Assembly (NCBI GenBank): GCA_039196715.1 | Contig: JBCCUP010000003.1 | Location: 1-34,096, forward strand | Direction of reading: 5' to 3' | Source of the DNA: Pseudomonadota bacterium | GTDB taxonomy: Bacteria > Pseudomonadota > Gammaproteobacteria > CALCKW01 | Length of the DNA: 34,096 nucleotides | In this document: in pieces, positions 25,511 to 34,096 of the stretch | Position numbering within the stretch: position 1 is the stretch's first letter | How the letters are laid out: each line of letters starts with the position of its first letter | The notes under the pieces: generated by a model | Told to the model about the DNA's origin: nothing | Seen by the model: only the letters and a program-made list of their open reading frames with translations | Database searches by the model: none | Made by a program: the position numbers and the translations under genes

Positions 25511-26383
25511 TCAGCGATTTTCCGAGAGGGCGTCAAAGTAGCGGAAGAAGTTGGAGTCCGGCTCCAACACCATGACGTTGCCCTGGCCGCTGAAGCTCTG
25601 CTTGTAGGCCTCGAGTGAGCGCGTGAAGCTGTAGAATTCAGCATCCTCGCCGAAGGCGTTGGCGTAGATCGCCGCCGCCTGCGCATCGCCTTCACCGCGA
25701 ATCACCTCGGACTCGGAATACGCCCGTGCCAGAATCTCCTCGCGTTGGCGGTCGGCGTCGGCGCGAATGCCCTTGGCCTGCTCCTGCCCGGACGAGCGAA
25801 ACTGTTTCGCAACCGTGTCGCGTTCCTTGATCATCCGGTTGAACACCGAGTCGCTGACATCGTCAGGGAATTCGACCTTCTTGACGCGCACGTCGGTGAC
25901 CTCGATGCCGAGCTCGTTCGCCCGCTGGTTGGCGGCGTCGCGAACGGCCAGCATCACGGTGCCCCGCTCGCCGGCGAGCACTTCCTGCACCGTGCGCAGG
26001 CCGAAGGCGTCCAATGTCGCCTTGCGCACCACCTGCGAGAGCAGCGTGTTGGCGCGCCGCTCGTCGCCGCCGGTTTTGGTGTAGTAGGCCTCGACGTCGC
26101 CGATGCGCCACTTCATGAACGAGTCGACGATCACGTTCTTCTTCTCGCTCGTCAGCACCCGCTCCGGTTGCACGTCGAGGGTGAGCAGCCGCGCGTCGAA
26201 GGTGTGCACGGTGTTCACGAAGGGGATCTTGAAATGCAGCCCGGGCTTGTAGTCCGAGCGTGCGATCTCACCCAGCACGAGCTTGATGGCTTTTTCGTTC
26301 TCCCGCACCGTGAAGGTGCAGGTGGCGAGCACCGCGACCACGATTGCGGCCACGATCCCGGCTGTGCGCAGTGTTGCGTTCAT
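25511..26383 (-). CDS. hflC: Protease modulator HflC
   Basis: 290 residues. One N-terminal membrane segment (about 7-25) is followed by the SPFH/band-7 domain (VRENEKAIKLVLGEI, KPGLHFKIPFVNTV, SFMKWRIGD), a coiled-coil of charged residues (about 195-235) and a conserved tail (GNVMVLEPDSNFFRYF). With HflK it forms a periplasm-facing ring that encloses FtsH and limits its proteolysis of membrane proteins. Its ATG lies 2 nt after the hflK stop. Confidence 0.96.
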   Translation of the reverse strand: MNATLRTAGIVAAIVVAVLATCTFTVRENEKAIKLVLGEIARSDYKPGLHFKIPFVNTVHTFDARLLTLDVQPERVLTSEKKNVIVDSFMKWRIGDVEAYYTKTGGDERRANTLLSQVVRKATLDAFGLRTVQEVLAGERGTVMLAVRDAANQRANELGIEVTDVRVKKVEFPDDVSDSVFNRMIKERDTVAKQFRSSGQEQAKGIRADADRQREEILARAYSESEVIRGEGDAQAAAIYANAFGEDAEFYSFTRSLEAYKQSFSGQGNVMVLEPDSNFFRYFDALSENR

Positions 26384-26385
26384 GT

Positions 26386-27540
26386 TCAGCGCTCCCGTGT
26401 GCGGCGCGACCGCGAGTCGGTGGATTGAGGCAAGGTGCTGGACGACCCGTCAAAGCTCGGCAGCACCTGACGCGGCAGCGGGTTCGGCCGCGCGCCGCCC
26501 GCCGCGCCGCTGATGTTGTCGATCGGCAGGTACAGCAGGTTGTTGTTGCCCGCGTCCATCATCACCTTGGTGGAATTGCCCAGGATGCTGCCCATGGCAT
26601 CGAGGTAGAGACGCTCGCGGGTGATCTCCGGCGCTTTCTGGTACTCGACCAGCAGGTCGGAGAAGCGCTGCGACTCACCTTCGGCGGCCTGCACCACCCG
26701 GGTGCGGTGCGCCTTGGCCTCTTCGAGCAGGCGCGCCGCGTCACCGCGCGCTTGCGGAACGACCTCGTTGCGGTAGGCCTCGGCCTCGTTGATGTAGCGC
26801 TGCTCGTCCTCGCGCGCCTTGTTGGCGTCGGAGAAGGCTGCCTGCACTTCTTCAGGCGGCTGCGCGCGCTCAAGGTTGACCGCCGTGACCTGGTAGCCGG
26901 TGCGGTAGCTGTTCATGACATCCTGGATCTGCGTCGACGTGTCACTCGCCACGGCATCCCGGCCCTGGGTCAGGATGAAGTCCATGGTGTTGCGGCCAAT
27001 GACTTCACGCACGGCGCTCTCGAGCACCTGCTCCATCGAGCGGGTTGGCTCGCGTGTCTGGAACAGAAAGTCCTCCGCACTGAGGATGTTGAACTGAACG
27101 GCGATGTCGATCTCGACAATGTTCTCGTCCTGAGTCAGCACCTGTTGCGAGCGCAATTGCAAACTGTTGTTCTGGTCTACGTTGACGCGCTCAACGGCCT
27201 CGATCGGCCAGGGCATGCGCCAGTGAAGACCGGGACCGGTCGTCACCGTGTGGGCGCCGAATCGGGTTACCACGCCGCGTTCGGCGGCCTGGATGATGTA
27301 GAAACCGGAGAAGATCCAGCCGGCCAACGCAATCGCCGCGATGATGCCGAGACCGACACCGCCGATACTGGGTGCCGAACCGCCCCCCGAGCTGCCGGAA
27401 CCCCCGCCACGCCGACCGAATATCTTGTCGACCTGGGCCTTGAGGTTACCGAACACCTCGTCGAGGTCGGGCGGGCCCTTGTCCTTGTCGTTGCGACCCC
27501 AGGGGTCCTGCGAATTTCCACCTGGTTCATTCCAGGCCAT
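26386..27540 (-). CDS. hflK: FtsH protease activity modulator HflK
   Basis: 384 residues from ATG 27540, with GGAG 8 nt upstream. The N-terminus is Gly/Pro/Ser-rich (MAWNEPGGNSQDPWG, a GGGSGSSGGG run near 45-54), followed by one membrane segment (about 62-82), the SPFH domain (ERGVVTRFG, GLHWRMPWPIE, QDENIVEIDIAVQF) and a coiled-coil rich in charged residues (about 240-300). It partners HflC to cage FtsH. A 129-nt gap separates it from hflX and may carry an internal promoter. Confidence 0.96.
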   Translation of the reverse strand: MAWNEPGGNSQDPWGRNDKDKGPPDLDEVFGNLKAQVDKIFGRRGGGSGSSGGGSAPSIGGVGLGIIAAIALAGWIFSGFYIIQAAERGVVTRFGAHTVTTGPGLHWRMPWPIEAVERVNVDQNNSLQLRSQQVLTQDENIVEIDIAVQFNILSAEDFLFQTREPTRSMEQVLESAVREVIGRNTMDFILTQGRDAVASDTSTQIQDVMNSYRTGYQVTAVNLERAQPPEEVQAAFSDANKAREDEQRYINEAEAYRNEVVPQARGDAARLLEEAKAHRTRVVQAAEGESQRFSDLLVEYQKAPEITRERLYLDAMGSILGNSTKVMMDAGNNNLLYLPIDNISGAAGGARPNPLPRQVLPSFDGSSSTLPQSTDSRSRRTRER

Positions 27541-27622
27541 GGCGTATCTCCGTAAGCGTAAAAGTTGGGTGGCGCCCCCGCACCGGGGACCGCCGGATTC
27601 TGCTGCCGTCCGTGTCTGAGGC

Positions 27623-27651
27623 AGTGTAGTTGTCGGTGTTGGCACCCGCAA
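27623..27651 (-). promoter_or_regulatory. Candidate internal promoter before hflK
   Basis: On the minus strand TTGCGG (27646-27651) and TACACT (27623-27628) are spaced by 17 nt, each a partial match. The region would give a leader of about 75 nt before hflK. It also contains a GC-rich 5-bp hairpin closer to hflK. Confidence 0.3.
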
Positions 27652-27669
27652 ACACCGCGCCGCGTTCCG

Positions 27670-28956
27670 TCAGGACCGCAATTGGCTCTCCTTGAGCCCG
27701 GCGTGCTTGACCAGCCGCTGCCAGTCCACCGCGTCCATGTCGAGGTCGAGTTCCATCGCACCGTCTTCCAGGTTCCGCTCCTCGCGCACCGCGCCGATGT
27801 GGTACAGCGTTGCACGCAATTTTCCCTCTCGCGGCGACAACCGCAACGCACCACGCACGCGCTCGCCGCCAACACACTCGGCGATCGCCCCACGCAACAG
27901 GTCGAGCCCGTCGCCGCTGACGGCCGAGACCCACACGCGGTTCGGCCGGCCGTCGGCATCGCGCTCGACTCGCGCACGTTCTTCTCGCAGGTCAGCCTTG
28001 GTATAGACCTCCAGAGTGGGCACGTGTTCCGCACCCACACTCTGCAAGACCACGACGACGGCGTCGCTCAGCGACTGCCGTGCCGGGTCGGCGCAGTCGA
28101 TCACATGCAACAACAATGTGGCCTCTGCGCTCTCTTGCAAGGTCGCGTGGAAAGCTTCGACCAATTCGTGTGGCAGATCGCTGACGAAACCGACCGTGTC
28201 GGCGATCACCGCCTCGCGTCCACCCGGCAACTCGAGCTGCCTGAGCGTCGGGTCGAGTGTGGCAAACAGGCGATCGGCCGCGTAGACCTCGGCGTCAGTC
28301 AGGGCGTTGAACAGGGTCGACTTGCCGGCGTTGGTGTAGCCCACCAGCGACACGGTCGCGACGTCGGCCTTGCGCCGCGCCAGGCGCCCACGCTCCCGTC
28401 TGGCACGCACCCGCTCGAGCGTGCGCATCAGGCGCTTGATCCGGTGGCCGATCAGCCGGCGGTCGGTTTCGAGCTGCGTTTCACCCGGACCCCGCAGACC
28501 GATACCCCCCTTCTGGCGTTCGAGGTGCGTCCAACCGCGGACCAGCCGCGTCGAGAGATGGCGCAGTTGCGCCAACTCCACTTGCAGCTTGCCCTCGAAA
28601 CTGCGCGCACGCTGGGAGAAGATGTCGAGAATAAGCCCCGTGCGGTCGAGCACGCGGCACTGCAGCACGCGCTCGAGGTTGCGCTCCTGAGAAGGCGCAA
28701 GCGCGTGGTTGAACACCACGAGATCGGCTTTGTGCGCACGCACCCGCTCGGCGATGTCCTCGGCTTTGCCCGAGCCGACAAACAGCCGAGGGTCCGGTCG
28801 CGCGCGGGTGCCCCGGACGCACTCGAGCACGGTCGCACCGGCCGACACAGTGAGCTCCTGCAGCTCGGCCATGGCCTCGGCCGGGTCGCGCGCGCTGTCG
28901 GGAAACTGCAGTCCGACCAGCACCGCACGCTGGCCGACATCGAAACGCTCAAACAA
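27670..28956 (-). CDS. hflX: Ribosome-associated GTPase HflX
   Basis: 428 residues. The N-terminal HflX domain (1-195, with RTGLILDIFSQRA and GGIGLRGPGETQLETDRR, the latter the family signature) is followed by a GTPase domain: G1 GYTNAGKS (206-213), G3 DTVGF (253-257), G4 TKAD (319-322, Thr in place of the usual Asn, as is common in HflX) and a G5-like VSAVSG, then a short C-terminal domain. HflX splits stalled 70S ribosomes, mainly under heat stress. The start is a TTG at 28956 (LFERFDVGQRAVLVG fits the family start), 23 nt after the hfq stop. Confidence 0.96.
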   Translation of the reverse strand: MFERFDVGQRAVLVGLQFPDSARDPAEAMAELQELTVSAGATVLECVRGTRARPDPRLFVGSGKAEDIAERVRAHKADLVVFNHALAPSQERNLERVLQCRVLDRTGLILDIFSQRARSFEGKLQVELAQLRHLSTRLVRGWTHLERQKGGIGLRGPGETQLETDRRLIGHRIKRLMRTLERVRARRERGRLARRKADVATVSLVGYTNAGKSTLFNALTDAEVYAADRLFATLDPTLRQLELPGGREAVIADTVGFVSDLPHELVEAFHATLQESAEATLLLHVIDCADPARQSLSDAVVVVLQSVGAEHVPTLEVYTKADLREERARVERDADGRPNRVWVSAVSGDGLDLLRGAIAECVGGERVRGALRLSPREGKLRATLYHIGAVREERNLEDGAMELDLDMDAVDWQRLVKHAGLKESQLRS

Positions 28957-28979
28957 GCAGGTGTCCGCGCAACGGCCGC

Positions 28980-29231
28980 TCAGTCACTCGGGGCGTCGGC
29001 CACATCGCTGTCGTCGATCGGCATCTTGATCGCGCGCTGCGGCACCACCGTGGAAATGGCGTGCTTGTAGACCATCTGGCTGACGCTGTTCTTGAGCAGC
29101 ACGACGAATTGGTCGAAGGACTCGATCTGGCCCTGAAGTTTGATCCCGTTGACCAGGTATATCGACACCGGCACGCGCTCGCGCCGCAAGGTGTTGAGAA
29201 AAGGTTCCTGCAGCGTATGACCCTTGGCCAT
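28980..29231 (-). CDS. hfq: RNA-binding protein Hfq
   Basis: 83 residues from ATG 29231, with GGAGAG upstream. The Sm1 motif is in [22 protein letters not shown] and the Sm2 motif in [10 protein letters not shown]; the start [18 protein letters not shown] is characteristic. It forms a ring that pairs small RNAs with mRNAs. The C-terminal tail after residue about 67 is short and acidic ([11 protein letters not shown]), fitting the tail type proposed to release RNA from the rim. First gene of the hfq-hflX-hflK-hflC block. Confidence 0.98.
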   Translation of the reverse strand: MAKGHTLQEPFLNTLRRERVPVSIYLVNGIKLQGQIESFDQFVVLLKNSVSQMVYKHAISTVVPQRAIKMPIDDSDVADAPSD

Positions 29232-29379
29232 GGGGGATGACTCTCCGCTCGCGCACGGAGCCGGCCTCACGAGCGCGCTGGATGTTGTTATTCGAGGGGG
29301 AGCTGACCGGTTTTGCACGACGATATCAGGTGTGTAGGCAACACTCAACGGAGCGACGACAGGGCCCGCGCCCCATCGA

Positions 29380-29408
29380 ATTTTATTTTACGTTTACGTT
29401 AACGTAAA
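29380..29408 (-). promoter_or_regulatory. Candidate promoter for the hfq-hfl transcript
   Basis: On the minus strand TTTACG (29403-29408) and TAAAAT (29380-29385) are spaced by 17 nt; the -10 matches five of six positions. Transcription would start near 29373, giving a leader of about 140 nt before hfq. The -35 lies inside the palindrome at 29392-29409. The 265-nt gap to prpE shows no gene. Confidence 0.4.
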
Positions 29409-29409
29409 C
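29392..29409. promoter_or_regulatory. Perfect 18-bp palindromic operator between hfq and prpE
   Basis: GTTTACGTT at 29392-29400 and AACGTAAAC at 29401-29409 are exact reverse complements without a spacer. The site lies 87 nt before the prpE ATG and overlaps the candidate -35 of the hfq promoter. The ACGT-TA-ACGT core resembles sites described for MerR-family LiuR regulators of branched-chain amino acid and acyl-CoA catabolism in proteobacteria; that match is from memory and is inference. An AT-rich stretch in a GC-rich genome supports a regulatory role. Confidence 0.6.
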
Positions 29410-29496
29410 TTTGAGCCCTGCACGATGCCGCACCGCCCCACACCGGTGCAGAGCTGCGTATCATGGCGCAGCCATGCCACTCGGAGAGACTTGCCC

Positions 29497-31401
29497 ATGT
29501 CAGGGGAATTTGACCGCGTCTACACGCACGCCAGTGAACAGCCCGAGGCCTTCTGGGCCAAGGTGGGTGCCGCCCTGGTCTGGGATACACCGCCCACACG
29601 CGTGCTCGACGACAGCGACTCCCCGTTCAACCGCTGGTACCCCGACGGGCAACTCAACGCGTGCTTCAACACCCTCGACGTGCACGTCGACGCGGGTCAC
29701 GGCGACCGCACCGCCCTGATCCACGACAGCCCTGTCACCGACAGCGTGACACGCTACAGCTACCGTGACCTGCGCGACGCGGTCGCGACCCTCGCCGGCG
29801 CCCTCAGCGCGCGCGGAGTCGGCCCGGGCGACCGCGTGATCATCTACATGCCGATGATCCCGGAAGCCGCCATGGCCATGCTGGCCTGCGCCCGCATCGG
29901 CGCGATCCACTCGGTCGTGTTCGGCGGCTTTGCCGCCAACGAGCTGGCCGTGCGCATCGACGACGCCGAGCCCGCAGCGATCCTGACAGCGTCCTGCGGC
30001 ATCGAGGGTGCACGCGTGGTCGAGTACAAACCGCTGCTCGACAAGGCGATCGAGCTCGCCACCCACACACCCGCGTTCAACCTCATCCTGCAACGCCCTC
30101 AGTGCGCAGCGGCGATGCACGCCGGGCGCGACGTCGACTGGCAAGACGCGGTGGCAGCCGCCTCGCCGGTTGGCTGCACCCCCATGCCGGCCAACGCGCC
30201 GCTCTACATCCTCTACACCAGCGGCACCACCGGCCAGCCCAAAGGCGTTGTGCGCGACACCGCGGGCTACCTGGCCGCGCTCAAGTGGAGCATGAAACAC
30301 ATCTACGACATCGAACCGGGTGAGGTGTACTGGGCCGCGTCCGACGTCGGCTGGGTCGTTGGCCACTCGTACATCGTCTACGCGCCGCTGGCGAACGGCA
30401 ACACCACGGTGATGTACGAGGGCAAGCCGGTCGGCACACCGGACGCCGGCGCCTTCTGGCGGGTGATCAGCGACCACAAGGTGTCGAGTCTGTTCACCGC
30501 ACCGACCGCGTTCCGCGCGATCAAAAAGGAAGACCCGAACGGCGAACTGCTGGCGCACTACGACCTGTCGTCGTTGCGCAGCCTCTTCCTCGCTGGCGAG
30601 CGTTGCGACCCAGACACCTTGCACTGGGCCGAGCGACACCTGGAGGTGCCGGTGATAGACCATTGGTGGCAGACCGAAACCGGCTGGTCGATTGCGGCGA
30701 ATTGCATGGGCATCGAACACCTGCCGGTCGTGGCGGGCAGCCCGACGCGGCCCGTGCCGGGGTACCGACTCGAGGCGCTCGACGATGCCGGCAAGCCGGT
30801 TGCGCCCGGCGAGATCGGCGCGCTCGCCGTGCGCCTGCCCTTGCCGCCGGGTTCGTTCACCACACTCTGGAATGCCCCGGAACGCTACCGCTCGGCCTAC
30901 TTCGACACCTTTCCGGGCTACTACGAGACCGGTGACGCCGGCTACCTCGACGACAACGGCTATGTGTTCGTCATGGCCCGTACCGACGACGTGATCAACG
31001 TGGCCGGCCACCGCCTGTCCACGGGCCAAATGGAGGAGGTGCTGGCCGAGCACCCGGACGTTGCCGAGTGTGCCGTGCTCGGCGTGGCCGACACCCTCAA
31101 GGGGCAGTTGCCGCTCGGCTTGCTGGTGCTCAACGCCAACTGTGACCGCGCCCACGACGCCATCGTCGACGAGTGCGTGCAGCGTGTCCGCGAGACCATC
31201 GGCCCCGTTGCCGCCTTCAAATTGGCCACCGTGGTCCCGCGGCTGCCGAAGACCCGCTCGGGCAAGATCCTGCGGGGCACGGTGCGCTCGATCGCGGACG
31301 GTCGCGCGTGGAAGATGCCGGCCACGATCGATGACCCGGTGATCCTCGACGAAATCACCGGCGCCCTGAAAACCCTTGGCTACCCCCTCACCACGACTTG
31401 A
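29497..31401 (+). CDS. prpE: Propionate-CoA ligase
   Basis: 634 residues from ATG 29497, with GGAGAG 8 nt upstream; in-frame upstream codons to 29425 lack conservation. It is a member of the acyl-adenylate superfamily close to PrpE along its length: [23 protein letters not shown] near 125-147, P-loop [12 protein letters not shown] (about 247-258), [17 protein letters not shown], hinge [11 protein letters not shown], and the catalytic [10 protein letters not shown] lysine, which is the usual acetylation target. It activates propionate (perhaps also acetate) with ATP and CoA. First gene of the prpE-pccB-pccA operon. Confidence 0.9.
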   Translation: MSGEFDRVYTHASEQPEAFWAKVGAALVWDTPPTRVLDDSDSPFNRWYPDGQLNACFNTLDVHVDAGHGDRTALIHDSPVTDSVTRYSYRDLRDAVATLAGALSARGVGPGDRVIIYMPMIPEAAMAMLACARIGAIHSVVFGGFAANELAVRIDDAEPAAILTASCGIEGARVVEYKPLLDKAIELATHTPAFNLILQRPQCAAAMHAGRDVDWQDAVAAASPVGCTPMPANAPLYILYTSGTTGQPKGVVRDTAGYLAALKWSMKHIYDIEPGEVYWAASDVGWVVGHSYIVYAPLANGNTTVMYEGKPVGTPDAGAFWRVISDHKVSSLFTAPTAFRAIKKEDPNGELLAHYDLSSLRSLFLAGERCDPDTLHWAERHLEVPVIDHWWQTETGWSIAANCMGIEHLPVVAGSPTRPVPGYRLEALDDAGKPVAPGEIGALAVRLPLPPGSFTTLWNAPERYRSAYFDTFPGYYETGDAGYLDDNGYVFVMARTDDVINVAGHRLSTGQMEEVLAEHPDVAECAVLGVADTLKGQLPLGLLVLNANCDRAHDAIVDECVQRVRETIGPVAAFKLATVVPRLPKTRSGKILRGTVRSIADGRAWKMPATIDDPVILDEITGALKTLGYPLTTT

Positions 31402-31409
31402 GCGCTGAC

Positions 31410-32942
<1,533 letters not shown>

Positions 32943-32966
32943 GGCGTCGCGGCGGAGCAAATCGAA

Positions 32967-34096
32967 TGGCCAGTGTGTTCAAGAAAATCCTGATCGCCAA
33001 CCGCGGCGAAATCGCGTGCCGCATCGCACGCAGCTGCCGCAGGCTGGGTATCGCAACCGTCGCAATCTACTCGGACGCCGACGCGGACAGCCTGCACGTG
33101 AAACTGTGCGACGAAGCGGTGCACGTCGGCGGCAATGCGAGCAGCGACAGCTACCTGCGGATCGACCGCATCCTGGACGCGATCGCGCAGACGGGCGCCG
33201 AGGCCGTGCACCCGGGTTTCGGGTTCCTGTCCGAGAACAGCGAGTTCGCCGAAGCACTCGAGGCGGCCGGCGTGGTGTTCATCGGACCGGGGCAGCACGC
33301 CATCGCGGTCATGGGCGACAAGATCGAATCGAAGAAGCTCGCCGAAAGCGCCGGTGTCAACACGGTCCCCGGCCACCCCGACGCACTCGACTCGGCCGAA
33401 CAGGCCCGTGCGCTGGCGGAGCAGATCGGTTGCCCGGTGATGCTCAAGGCGTCGGCCGGCGGCGGTGGCAAGGGCATGCGCATCGCCTGGACCCTCGACG
33501 ATGTCATCGACGGTTTCACCAGTGCACAGAACGAGGCACGCAACGCCTTCGGAGACGACCGCGTTTTCATCGAGAAATACATCGAGGAACCGCGGCACAT
33601 CGAAATTCAGGTGCTCGCTGACACGCACGGCAACACGCTGTACCTGCAGGAACGCGAGTGTTCGATCCAGCGCCGTCACCAGAAAGTCATCGAGGAGGCC
33701 CCCTCGCCTTTTCTCGACGCCGCCACCCGGCAGGCGATGGGCGAGCAGGCTGTGGCCCTCGCCCGGGCCGTCGACTACCGGTCGGCCGGCACGGTGGAGT
33801 TCATCGTCGACAAACACCGCCAGTTCTATTTCCTCGAGATGAACACCCGGCTGCAGGTCGAACACCCGGTCACTGAAATGATCACCGGCCTCGATCTGGT
33901 GGAACAGATGATCCGCGTGGCCGCTGGCGAGCACCTCGCCATGCAGCAAAGCGACATCCCGATGAACGGCTGGTCTCTCGAGTGTCGCGTGTACGCCGAG
34001 GACCCGGACCGCAACTTCATGCCCTCGACCGGCCGCCTGAGTCGGTACGCCCCACCGGCCGAAAGCGACCGCGTGCGCGTCGACACCGGCGTAGAG
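32967..34096 (+). CDS. pccA: Propionyl-CoA carboxylase alpha subunit, biotin carboxylase part, 3' truncated by window edge
   Basis: 376 codons are present, running off the window. The ATG at 32967 has GGAG 9 nt upstream and follows pccB by 24 nt. The N-terminal biotin carboxylase domain is intact so far: [20 protein letters not shown] (8-27), [10 protein letters not shown] (81-90), the ATP-grasp loop [29 protein letters not shown] and the active-site [14 protein letters not shown]. The biotin carboxyl carrier part lies outside. Position after pccB and prpE supports propionyl-CoA as the substrate over acetyl-CoA or methylcrotonyl-CoA. Confidence 0.93.

Noticed and set aside
29500-31155. 551-codon open frame opposite prpE
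   Set aside because: Antisense to prpE, Val/His/Arg-rich composition typical of GC shadow frames, no domain.

Overview
The window reads as about 34 kb of chromosome from a GC-rich gammaproteobacterium. The strongest sign is the minus-strand gene order hfq-hflX-hflK-hflC-DUF2065-hisZ-purA, the classical gammaproteobacterial hfq/hfl/purA locus, together with a MioC-type flavodoxin, an AvtA, a full-length CysB and a C-terminal MoxR/Bat gene set. No tRNA, rRNA, insertion sequence, phage gene or CRISPR array was seen. Coding density is very high and no gene-free stretch exceeds 300 bases. Many long reading frames opposite real genes are GC-driven shadows and are omitted.

Layout. (1) 1-930: 3' end of an unrecognised, probably exported protein with a Gly/Asp low-complexity tract encoded by a 9-bp tandem repeat. 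(2) 1019-2842: recQ. (3) 3032-6699: a signalling island. A small Ras-like GTPase and a PAS histidine kinase overlap by 4 nt on the plus strand. They converge on a minus-strand REC-histidine kinase and a stand-alone receiver. None of the four has a DNA-binding output domain. (4) 6964-10311: a large SNF2-family ATPase. (5) 10356-17122: a seven-gene minus-strand operon moxR-DUF58-DUF4381-batA-batB-TPR-batD in which every junction overlaps. (6) 17348-20829: plus-strand mioC-avtA-GNAT-xthA-gamma-glutamylcyclotransferase-like run. (7) 20854-29231: minus-strand hfq-hflX-hflK-hflC-DUF2065-hisZ-purA-cysB, then a short Ada-like methyltransferase. (8) 29497-34096 (runs off the end): prpE-pccB-pccA, activating propionate and carboxylating propionyl-CoA. 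A perfect 18-bp palindrome lies between the divergent hfq and prpE transcripts.

How the genes work together. The hfq-hfl block combines RNA-chaperone riboregulation, ribosome-associated GTPase function and the FtsH-modulating HflKC complex with purine and histidine biosynthesis control; cysB 19 nt behind purA adds a sulfur regulator. The MoxR/Bat set is the usual AAA+ chaperone plus von Willebrand factor A membrane system linked to envelope integrity. The prpE-pccBA block feeds propionate into the methylmalonyl-CoA route.

The least explained parts are the GTPase/kinase island with an altered switch II motif, the Gly/Asp repeat protein, the short interspersed inverted repeat at 6763-6822, and the shared palindrome at 29392-29409. 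All functional calls come from reading translated sequence against family knowledge; no database search was run.
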